DNA of 64,000 bases from Acidobacteriota bacterium (GTDB taxonomy: Bacteria > Acidobacteriota > Terriglobia > Terriglobales > Acidobacteriaceae). The notes beneath the pieces are model-generated. The model was not told the origin of the DNA and did no database searches. It saw only the letters and a list, made by a program, of their open reading frames with translations. Where the stretch lies: the NCBI GenBank assembly GCA_016196065.1, contig JACPYL010000018.1, forward strand, positions 1 to 64,000. Reading direction: 5' to 3'. The first letter of the stretch is position 1. Each line of letters begins with the position of its first letter. Below, one piece after another: positions 25,344-32,509 of this stretch. Position numbers and translations under genes: made by a program.

Positions 25344-25414
25344 TTTGACTTGTACTCGGGACTCGGAGCCTGGGTGACCGGACCCAGCCTTCCCGAATTC
25401 ACACAGGAGCAACG

Positions 25415-25534
25415 ATGATGACAGCACCGGTTAACTCAAGTACTACTCCGACACTCCAGTCCACTGTCGTCGCGGACAAATGCTCGCGGTGTGTCCGACC
25501 GGCACCGACGCCGGTTCTTGCAACAAGTCGTTGA
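25415..25534 (+). CDS. 39-residue small protein with a CxxC pair
   Basis: A short frame with a good ribosome-binding site (CAGGAG before the ATG) ends 9 bases before the primase start. The peptide starts MMTAPVNSS and contains KCSRC, a possible metal-binding knuckle, in a Thr/Ser/Pro-rich chain. It may be a real small protein or a leader whose translation couples to the primase gene, whose own AAGGAG overlaps this stop region. No homologue is recognised. Confidence 0.4.
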   Translation: MMTAPVNSSTTPTLQSTVVADKCSRCVRPAPTPVLATSR

Positions 25535-25543
25535 AGGAGATCT

Positions 25544-27703
25544 ATGAACTCCTTTTCTGAAATCGCAGTGCCTTTAGCTGATCGTGGCTTCCGTGTCTTT
25601 CCGCTTATTCCGAGGACAAAACGTCCGCTCCCCATGGCTGGCGACTACGATCACTTCGATGCCGCGAGCACAGACGTCGAGCAACTTCAGCATTGGAACC
25701 AACAACAACCACAGGCAAATGTCGGAATCATTCCAGATGAGAATTTCTGTTTCTTGGAGACGGACGATGAGGTAGCGCTGAGAGCCGCATGTGCGGATCT
25801 TCCGTCCGATGTATGGGACACCACGCGAGCGAGTGCGCGAGAAAATCGTTGTTATTTCATTTATCGCCAGACGATGCGGACAAGACGGGCCGGGAACATG
25901 ACCTTGGCGCGCGAGGGCAAAGAGAATCTTTTCGAGTTTAAGCAGCACCGCCTCTACGTAACCGGGCCCGGGAGTATCCACCCCACCACTGGCAAACCGT
26001 ATGACGTGGAATGGCGGCGAATCCCTGCTATGCCGGACATATTGCTAAACCGCCTCTGCGAGCTCTACGGAAAACCCAAGGCAACGGGTTCTCTCATCAT
26101 GAATGATGAAACGAAAAGGCAGACTGCGTTGATCGACAAATTTCTCGAATATTACGAAGTTGCGGACACGGGCAATTGGTTCAACAAGGGAAAACAGTGG
26201 TACAAACCCATCGAATGTCCGTGGGGAGATGAACACGACAATGCGAATGAGGGCACATCTACCTGCGTTGTCTATACCGCAGGTGGAGGGTACGGATTTG
26301 ATTGCAAACATCGCTGCTCGTCGAAGGGGTGGAAAGACTTTCGCGCTGAACTCGAACGACGCCTTCCGGATCACAAGTTCTCATTTGTTGCCGACGGTGC
26401 TTCGGCGAATGTAGTGGTCGACGCTCGTGTCGAACAACCAAAGCGTTTGCGCCCGGAATACCCAATCACCGCTTGGGAAGCAACCGTCGTAGCAGAATTT
26501 GCCAAGCTATGTGCGAACGACAACAACATTCCGCGAAAGCTCTACGCGGAGGCATTTCGATGCACACTTGGCGCGGTGGTGGGCGACCGCATTGCGTGCG
26601 ATGAAGTGGAAGGCGCTTTGCCGAGAACTTACACAGTTATCGTTGCCCCGAAGGGCAAGGGCAAAGGCACCGCCATTAGACGCGCCGTCCGCTTCTTCGA
26701 TCGGATGTGGAACAGCGCCCGCACGTCAGTTACGCCGGGGTTGCTGTCTGGCACGCGGGACTTCATTTGGAAACCCAAGGGAATTGGCGCGTGGCTTGCC
26801 GCCGCGTCCAGCGTGCCGGGCATGGCTCGTCTAACTAAGGATCTCCAGCCCACCATTAATAGCAAGCCCCAGATGGCATGGGGCGACACACTTCCCCGCA
26901 TTCTCTCGGTACACGAAGAAATGAAGACCTTTCTGAGCACCCTGTTCATTGAGGGTGGTGTTGGCAGCGGTATGGAAGGGGTTGTCTGCCAACTCTGGGA
27001 CGATGTTACATTTCACGGCACAGCAACCGGAACACGCGAAGCCCTGTACGGCGAAATGATGTTTTCGCTCTTGGCTGGTGTCACCGAGGAAGACTGGTTT
27101 GATCTGCTCAGCCGCGGCAACGCTGTAGGAAGTGGACTGATGTCCCGCTTCAACATGATCGGTACGCAAGGTCAGTACGACAATGTGAGCCGCATGAGCC
27201 CGCCAACCTTCGTGAAGTTGCAGGAGGCCTTCCTGCCCAGAATCCTCCAGCTGGAGGACGCGCCTTGTCACGTGCCACCTACCGAAGCGGCCGAACGGAT
27301 CATCGGCGAGTGGACGGAAGGTTTGCCGGAGGGCTCCGAACGCATGAACATTCACGTATGGCGGAGTGCAATGTTGATTGCATGGCTGCGGCATGAAGAC
27401 GCAATTACGGCCAAGACGGCCGAAGATGCCACACTCCTCGGACAATATCAAATCGCATCGCATGACTACTACCGGACGCAGGCGGCAGACAACGCGACCG
27501 CAAAAGCGCAGGCCAGAATCATGCGCACCCTGCAGATGAGGGGACCAATGTGCAAGCGGGATTTACAACGAAACACCAATGCTAATCGTGACGGAACTGA
27601 GCTTTGGAATCGTGCGCTGGGAGGACTAGTACAAGACGGCGCAGTCGCGCACGGTGACGATGGGGCCTATTTTGTCATCATGTCATCGCCTGACCCTGTT
27701 TAA
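25544..27703 (+). CDS. Primase-polymerase (bifunctional DNA primase/polymerase domain) with C-terminal helicase-like region
   Basis: A 719-residue replication protein. Residues 1 to about 180 match the prim-pol (AEP) domain: ADRGFRVFPL at the start, NVGIIPDENFCFLETDDE with the acidic pair, then ENLFEFKQHRLYVTGPGSIH. Residues 205-280 carry Cys/His pairs (CPWGDEH, CVVY, CKHRC) fitting a primase zinc-binding segment. Residues 320-620 resemble DUF3987-type P-loop proteins with APKGKGKGT as the nucleotide loop. AAGGAG lies 8 bases before the ATG. Such genes are the replication module of integrated plasmids and phage satellites. Confidence 0.78.
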   Translation: MNSFSEIAVPLADRGFRVFPLIPRTKRPLPMAGDYDHFDAASTDVEQLQHWNQQQPQANVGIIPDENFCFLETDDEVALRAACADLPSDVWDTTRASARENRCYFIYRQTMRTRRAGNMTLAREGKENLFEFKQHRLYVTGPGSIHPTTGKPYDVEWRRIPAMPDILLNRLCELYGKPKATGSLIMNDETKRQTALIDKFLEYYEVADTGNWFNKGKQWYKPIECPWGDEHDNANEGTSTCVVYTAGGGYGFDCKHRCSSKGWKDFRAELERRLPDHKFSFVADGASANVVVDARVEQPKRLRPEYPITAWEATVVAEFAKLCANDNNIPRKLYAEAFRCTLGAVVGDRIACDEVEGALPRTYTVIVAPKGKGKGTAIRRAVRFFDRMWNSARTSVTPGLLSGTRDFIWKPKGIGAWLAAASSVPGMARLTKDLQPTINSKPQMAWGDTLPRILSVHEEMKTFLSTLFIEGGVGSGMEGVVCQLWDDVTFHGTATGTREALYGEMMFSLLAGVTEEDWFDLLSRGNAVGSGLMSRFNMIGTQGQYDNVSRMSPPTFVKLQEAFLPRILQLEDAPCHVPPTEAAERIIGEWTEGLPEGSERMNIHVWRSAMLIAWLRHEDAITAKTAEDATLLGQYQIASHDYYRTQAADNATAKAQARIMRTLQMRGPMCKRDLQRNTNANRDGTELWNRALGGLVQDGAVAHGDDGAYFVIMSSPDPV

Positions 27704-27893
27704 GTGGATAGCTTTGTTGTTATGTATGTATGTTAAAGAAAATAAAAGAATACGGGAAAATCGCTCTTGGGGGACCCCTGATGACACGACGGCGCTGATG
27801 ACAGATTTCTGAGTCGAAGTTCCAAAATCGGCGGATGGAAATACTCATCATGCTGCACGCGGACAAACAAGTAGCTACAAGAAAGGACTTTCC

Positions 27894-28208
27894 ATGCTGA
27901 TTACAACGAAGACGCAACAATTCACTAACGCCTCCATCTTCGAGGTTGAGGTTGGCGCCACAGGCTTGCGCGGCGGCGACACCGGGTGTGGAGGGAGGAC
28001 GTACCTGCGTTTTAAAGATCTCGCAGGCACGGACATGCGTATCGACGTGCTTCCGGCCGGCGATGAGATATCGATGGTCTTTGGAGGAGATGCTGAATTT
28101 GAGAACCTGCTCGCGGGACTAGAGTTCGCAGTGAAGGTGCTAAAGGAATCGAGAGTCGAGGGAACTCCGGACGACCTGGCTGTCATTGGTACAAGAGATG
28201 TCCCGTAA
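27894..28208 (+). CDS. Hypothetical 104-residue protein of the integrative element
   Basis: The ATG has a clear AAAGGAC ribosome-binding site. The chain is short, acidic and probably a small alpha/beta fold (TYLRFKDLAGTDMRIDVL, FENLLAGLEFAVKVLKES). No family is recognised. The 190 bases before it are A/T-rich with ATGT repeats and a GGGG-GA-CCCC hairpin, which may end the primase transcript. It lies between the primase and the excisionase-like gene and is presumed part of the element. Confidence 0.5.
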   Translation: MLITTKTQQFTNASIFEVEVGATGLRGGDTGCGGRTYLRFKDLAGTDMRIDVLPAGDEISMVFGGDAEFENLLAGLEFAVKVLKESRVEGTPDDLAVIGTRDVP

Positions 28209-28375
28209 TTGGACTCTATAAGGGTTGTTAATCAAAGGGCAACGGGTACGGGGGTCAAAAAGCCGAAGGGGCAATCGTCAAGATGCCGTTGCGCAGCTTT
28301 GCAGAAGCGCGTGAAGCAAAAAAGCTGTTGTGTGTCCATTGGTCATAATTAAGTAAAGGGACTACCTAGGAATCA

Positions 28376-28654
28376 ATGGCGGTTTCGAGGGAATTTCGGA
28401 AGGGTTTAGCCCCTATTGGAATGCGCACTCTTGTTCAATCCGAGTGGCTCACGGCGCGCGAGGCGGCAGCCTATTTGAAAGTTGCTCACCGCACGATCCT
28501 AGAGTGGGCCAAAAAAGGCGTGATTCCAGCGCATCGACTGTCGGGCGCTCTTCGTGTTACGTGGCGTTTCCGTGCCGATGAGTTGGACGGTGCTATGATA
28601 TCGGCGCCATCTGCCGCAGAGAATGGAGAGTCATTCAATGCGACGGGAAAGTAA
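28376..28654 (+). CDS. Excisionase-like helix-turn-helix protein
   Basis: A 92-residue protein whose centre, WLTAREAAAYLKVAHRTILE, followed by WAKKGVIPAHRLSG, is a typical HTH_17/excisionase MerR-like domain. The start could also be the internal ATG at 28421 (MRTLVQSEW), which would leave a compact 77-residue HTH protein. It overlaps the integrase start by 17 bases, the usual xis-int order. It should act as recombination directionality factor or regulator of excision. Confidence 0.75.
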   Translation: MAVSREFRKGLAPIGMRTLVQSEWLTAREAAAYLKVAHRTILEWAKKGVIPAHRLSGALRVTWRFRADELDGAMISAPSAAENGESFNATGK

Positions 28655-29756
28655 GAGCACGACCGGAAGTGTGGTCAAAGACAAACGTAGTCAGAAATGG
28701 CAGTTTTTTTGGTGGGCCGATGGAAAGCGCCATAGCAAGACGCTAGGCCGTTTTCCCACCAAGACGGCGGCGTGGAATGCGGCACAACAGTTCCGAGCCG
28801 AGCTGTCACAGCCTCAACCTTCCAACGCGCCCACTGTGGCCGACCTGGTAGATCAATACCGGGAAGAGAAGATGCCGAAACGCTACAGCACTCGCCGTTC
28901 GTACAACGCATGGCTGAGGAATCACGTTCTCCCGAAGTTTGGGACGTGTCCAATCTCAGACGTGCAAGCGCGTCCGGCAGAGCTGTGGCTGGAATGCCTC
29001 AGCCTGACACCACGGAGCCGGGCAGCCGTTCGCGGCTTGCTTCGCATTTTGTGGGAATACGCAATGTGGCGCGGGGACGTGCCCACACAGCGCAACCCGA
29101 TGGAGTTAGTCACTATCAAGGGCGCATCGAAGAGAACTAGGAAGCCGCGCAGTCTGACGGTGGATGAGTTTCAACGATTCAGTCATCACCTGGGGGAGCC
29201 GTTCCATACCATCGCGCTTGTCTGCGTGTGCTTCGGCCTTCGTATTAGCGAAGCCCTAGCCCTCAAGTGGTCAGATGTGGATTGGCTCGACGGAAAAATC
29301 AGCGTTCAGCGTGGCATTGTTCGGCAACAAGTGGACGACGTGAAAACCGAAACATCACACAAGGCAATCACGGTCACCGAAATCATGGTCGAAGCACTCA
29401 AGCGATGGAAGCAGACAACTCAGTTCTCCGCTCAAGAGGATTGGATTTTTGCATCCCCGTCGCAGCTAGGCCGCCTGCCGTGGTCAGCCGATAGCGTAAA
29501 CGATGCGTACAAGAAGGCCGCATCTGCCGCGAAGGTCGAACACGTCAGCACGCACAGCATGAGGCACACTTACCGATCATGGCTTGACGCGGTAGGCACC
29601 CCGATTGCGGTACAGCAAAAGCTAATGCGACACGCGGACATCAGGACAACGATGAACACGTATGGTGACGTGGTAACCGATGAAATGGCTGTAGCGTGTG
29701 GGAAAGTGGCACGTCTAGCCCTCAACGGCACGGGAGCGGCACGGGATACACGCTAA
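28638..29756 (+). CDS. Tyrosine recombinase (integrase)
   Basis: A 372-residue integrase from the ATG at 28638, chosen because GGAGAG lies 8 bases before it; an in-frame ATG at 28623 lacks such a site. The N-terminal AP2-like region (WQFFWWADGKRHSKTLGRFP) is followed by a SAM-like core-binding domain, then catalytic residues: Arg in FGLRISEALALKW, H-x-x-R in STHSMRHTY, His in LMRHADIRTT, and the Tyr nucleophile in NTYG. It ends 11 bases before the 3' end of tRNA-Sec, the expected position for an enzyme that integrates at that tRNA. Confidence 0.9.
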   Translation: MRRESKSTTGSVVKDKRSQKWQFFWWADGKRHSKTLGRFPTKTAAWNAAQQFRAELSQPQPSNAPTVADLVDQYREEKMPKRYSTRRSYNAWLRNHVLPKFGTCPISDVQARPAELWLECLSLTPRSRAAVRGLLRILWEYAMWRGDVPTQRNPMELVTIKGASKRTRKPRSLTVDEFQRFSHHLGEPFHTIALVCVCFGLRISEALALKWSDVDWLDGKISVQRGIVRQQVDDVKTETSHKAITVTEIMVEALKRWKQTTQFSAQEDWIFASPSQLGRLPWSADSVNDAYKKAASAAKVEHVSTHSMRHTYRSWLDAVGTPIAVQQKLMRHADIRTTMNTYGDVVTDEMAVACGKVARLALNGTGAARDTR

Positions 29757-29767
29757 GTCTTTTGTTT

Positions 29768-29864
29768 TGGCGGAAGCGTGTGTGAGTCGAACACACCGAT
29801 GACATCGAAGATGCCATCCGCCGGTTTTGAAGACCGAGGCCATCACCGGATGACTTGCGCTTCC
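29768..29864 (-). tRNA. selC: tRNA-Sec (anticodon UCA), with encoded CCA
   Basis: Read on the minus strand, 97 bases fold as a selenocysteine tRNA: acceptor GGAAGCG/CGCTTCC with discriminator G and CCA; a 6-bp D stem GTCATC/GATGGC with a short loop; anticodon stem TCGGT/ACCGG with loop CTTCAAA; a long variable arm of about 9 bp (GATGGCATC/GATGTCATC); and a T arm GTGTG-TTCGACT-CACAC. The position-8 pair is C/A, a small departure from the usual 8-bp acceptor. The gene is intact, so the host should decode UGA as Sec; selA, selB and selD are not in the window. Confidence 0.9.
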
Positions 29865-30294
29865 GTGCTGAGTTTATCAGTGTCTGCTGATTTTGCAGTC
29901 TGTGCGTCCGTCCCGTTTTCGTCTCTACCCGACAAATTCACCTAGCGTCGTCCACGCGAGCGTCGCGTAGTTTGATGTAGTGGGCTCGCGTGACCTGCAC
30001 GCCTTGGACTCCGGCTTCCTTGTTCGGATGTAGGCGTTGAGCACGCCTCAGACTATCCGGCTAGTTAACCCGCCGTTGTGCTCCGGGGTTTCTACAATCC
30101 CGGTGCCCCGTTTCCAGCACCGAAAGGAAAGAATCTCAGATTGAGGTGGTCAGCGCAATACCACGTTCGTAAAAGTTACTTCGCGAGGGCCCGAAAGAGC
30201 GTCAATGCCAAATGTATTAAGGCGAAACTCAGAACGACAACGACGGTCGCAACTTCAAAAGCCCGGAATATGCGAGCAATCATAAAAGCCCCGT
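29865..30294. other. Intergenic, no supported gene
   Basis: About 430 bases on the 5' side of tRNA-Sec. The tRNA promoter should be here. Between 29930 and 30080 short frames give fragments without family resemblance; the only longer plus-strand frame near the right end has very basic composition and no ribosome-binding site, so it is not called. Confidence 0.4.
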
Positions 30295-30747
30295 TTACTT
30301 CTTGACTTCAGCAAAACCCTTGCCTTGTTGGGGCGCTTGAATTCCGCTTCTAAGCACATACGCCACGGTTTGACCGGCCGGGTTTTCGACCCGCATCACT
30401 TCTCGCTGCTTGACCAACCTAGCTAGCGTGTTGTGGATAACAGCCGAAGAATTCGCGTAATTGTCCAAGCTAAATCCGATCTCCACCAAACCGGACTTAA
30501 TCTCCGACGCGGAAAGCGGGATTTTTGAACCGCGTAAAACCTGTTTGACGGCGTTCGTGATACCTGCCTCTGCGGGCACCTGATTAATTAGCTCAGCCAG
30601 TTGACCGTTACGACCGACGTTCGACAGGGAGACGTAGAGTTTCAGCAGGTTCTTGAGCAGTGTGATCTCGGTGTCGATACGCTGCCTCTCTTCGATTAAG
30701 TCGTTCAGTCTAGTTCCCGCTTTCACCATTTCCTGCGAGTAGTTCAT
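30295..30747 (-). CDS. Coiled-coil plus winged-helix-like protein, unknown
   Basis: A 150-residue protein. Residues 5-45 form a coiled coil (LNDLIEERQRIDTEITLLKN). Residues 65-130 resemble an HB1/winged-helix domain: AVKQVLRGSKIPLSASEI, then NSSAVIHNTLARLVKQREVM. It could bind DNA as a dimer. Such proteins occur in accessory regions, but no specific function is recognised. It is transcribed away from the broken recombinase gene. Confidence 0.55.
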   Translation of the reverse strand: MNYSQEMVKAGTRLNDLIEERQRIDTEITLLKNLLKLYVSLSNVGRNGQLAELINQVPAEAGITNAVKQVLRGSKIPLSASEIKSGLVEIGFSLDNYANSSAVIHNTLARLVKQREVMRVENPAGQTVAYVLRSGIQAPQQGKGFAEVKK

Positions 30748-30906
30748 CTTTTGTTAATACAATAATATACGGTACACGTCAAGTAGTCACATCTAGAACA
30801 AATTCTTGCAATTGAGGCTCATGAAATACAGTAAAGCCACTTGATTCAGTGCTTTGGCGAATCTCCCGAAAGGCTATGCTTTCGGAAGTCCAGGAGGACT
30901 GAATGA

Positions 30907-31319
30907 CCGGCGCTGTCGAGGCTAGAGAAGGACGCACTCAGCCGCAAGTTCGACGTGCTCATTGTTTGGAAGCTGGACCGGCTCGGACGTTCCCTTCAAC
31001 ACCTGGTCACGTTGCTGAGCGACCTGGACAGGAGGGCGTGGCGTTCGTCTCCGTCCGGGACGGTTTCGACCTGAGCACTGCGAGCGGACGGCTACATATG
31101 CAGATCATCGCGGCGATGAGCGAATACGAACGAGCGCTGATTACGGAGCGCGTCGTGGCTGGTCAAGTGGCGGCGCGGCGAAGAGGAGCCGTGTTCGGTC
31201 GTCCTCGGACTGGGGTAGACGCGGCGCGGGTGCGGAAGCTGCGACAGTCCGGCGCGACGTGGGAGAAGGTTGCGGCTGTATTGGGAGTGCCGAGGAGCGT
31301 GTGTCAGAGAGCGATCTAG
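30907..31319 (+). pseudogene. Serine recombinase (resolvase) remnant, truncated and frameshifted
   Basis: From 30907 one frame gives the resolvase core FDVLIVWKLDRLGRSLQHL; at about 31032 (aggagggcg) one G appears lost and the homology continues in the next frame as GVAFVSVRDGFDLSTASGRL, then IIAAMSEYERALITERV and a C-terminal helix-turn-helix (GATWEKVAAVLGVPRSV). The N-terminal catalytic serine region is absent, with a stop just upstream. It is therefore a decayed Tn3/Pin-type resolvase, a trace of an earlier transposon. Confidence 0.8.
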
Positions 31320-31696
31320 CTTTGATTGCTGGGCAAAATACTTCTCAGAAAATCCAAATTCTTCTGTGACAGTCCAGTCTTGATGAGCTCGAATAAAGTA
31401 GCAAACCTCAATTGTAGTTCGCCGTCTTTCCGGCTCTCCACGCTAACCACGGGGGACGTGTTCGGTTCCATTGAATCAAAGGCCTGAAAAAGGTAGAAGA
31501 TTTCTCTACGCGTTACGTTCCCCGTAGGCGTGGTGCGATCGACGCGCTGCAAACTAACTCGCGCGTTCTTTGGTGCTCCCGGCTCCCAGACGAACGTGCT
31601 GGGATTGACCGTCTTCCAGTTGATCTTGCCTGCATTGGTTGCCGCTATCAATTCATCGACATAGGCACGCAACCCACTGGTTTCATCCGACATCAT
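31316..31696 (-). CDS. Hypothetical protein, second gene of a two-gene module
   Basis: A 126-residue protein with a mixed alpha/beta pattern (LRAYVDELIAATNAGKINW, then TRREIFYLFQAFD and LQLRFATLFELIK). No family is recognised. Its start overlaps the end of the membrane coiled-coil gene upstream by 14 bases, so the two are translated together. The pair lies among mobile-element debris, a usual setting for defence or toxin-antitoxin-like cargo, but no catalytic motif is visible. Confidence 0.55.
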   Translation of the reverse strand: MMSDETSGLRAYVDELIAATNAGKINWKTVNPSTFVWEPGAPKNARVSLQRVDRTTPTGNVTRREIFYLFQAFDSMEPNTSPVVSVESRKDGELQLRFATLFELIKTGLSQKNLDFLRSILPSNQS

Positions 31697-32267
31697 TGAC
31701 TCCGAAATCGTACGATTCTCTTTCCACCAGACCGATTAAGTCAGCTACGCAATTATTGATTGTCGCAAAATTATCCTCTATAGCATAGTAAACGGCGTCG
31801 GGAGCCTCGCCTTCCTTCGCCGGGTCAGTCGGTCGGACCTGCTTAAGAGATATCTGCGTTTCATCCAACGCCGCGCGCACCGTTTCGATTGCTTCCTGTA
31901 AGCGCTCGTTTTCCGCGAAGGGCGCCATTACTCTTCGCAAGCGTCTAGAGGTTTCGTTAAAAAGGTCTTTAGCGACGTTAAATTTCATGCCGGGCTGGAC
32001 TCGGTCGAGCTTCTGAGCTACTTCTGCCAATTCGACCGTCATCGTCTGGAGCTTGATGGTTCGGCCAGCCTCCGTCGCGGCGTCCTTCGCTTTGATTGCT
32101 TCATCCTTAGCCTCTTCCGCCTGCCGATATGCCATGAAGGACACAGCTAAACCTAATAACGCCAAGACGAGCGAGATCCAAAAATCTCCTTTGTAATAGA
32201 AGGGACGTTCGAGTAGTTGAAACACTCGCGTCAGCGCAGCTTGAACGTCATTGGGTTGAAGGTTCAT
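31683..32267 (-). CDS. Membrane-anchored coiled-coil protein, first gene of a two-gene module
   Basis: A 194-residue protein from the ATG at 32267 (MNLQPND); an in-frame ATG at 32282 is possible. One membrane helix (about residues 30-47, WISLVLALLGLAVSFMAY) is followed by a long acidic coiled coil (AEEAKDEAIKAKDAATEAG and beyond), so the C-terminal part is probably cytoplasmic. No family is recognised. It overlaps the next gene by 14 bases. The architecture suggests a membrane scaffold or sensor whose partner is the downstream small protein. Confidence 0.55.
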   Translation of the reverse strand: MNLQPNDVQAALTRVFQLLERPFYYKGDFWISLVLALLGLAVSFMAYRQAEEAKDEAIKAKDAATEAGRTIKLQTMTVELAEVAQKLDRVQPGMKFNVAKDLFNETSRRLRRVMAPFAENERLQEAIETVRAALDETQISLKQVRPTDPAKEGEAPDAVYYAIEDNFATINNCVADLIGLVERESYDFGVNDVG

Positions 32268-32317
32268 CTTAAAACGCACCAATATAGCACTAATAGAGCC
32301 GCCTACAAGGGCGGGGA

Positions 32318-32389
32318 CCCGAAAGTGTCTCCGAAACGCACAAAGCTAACCTCTGGCCCGAAAGTATCCCGGAAAACGCACCAGCTAAC
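32318..32389. repeat. Two imperfect 33-bp tandem repeats, IS-end-like
   Basis: CCCGAAAGTGTCTCCGAAAC at 32318 and CCCGAAAGTATCCCGGAAAA at 32357 begin two 33-bp copies, each ending GCTAAC, with a 39-bp period. Multiple short terminal repeats like this are found at ends of some insertion sequences (for example IS21-type). No transposase remains nearby. It may mark the right edge of the accessory region. Confidence 0.45.
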
Positions 32390-32509
32390 TACTGCGCTCT
32401 CACCACTTACAGTGCCCGTAGGTTGATAGTTTTGGGCTGCGCTTTGTGGCGCGGAGGAGTACGTGGGTGCGAAAGTCCGGCGCGGGAATGACAGAGTCAG
32501 TGTGAACTA

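Noticed and set aside
30078-30305. Plus-strand frame of 75 codons near tRNA-Sec
   Set aside because: Very basic composition, no ribosome-binding site, no family resemblance.
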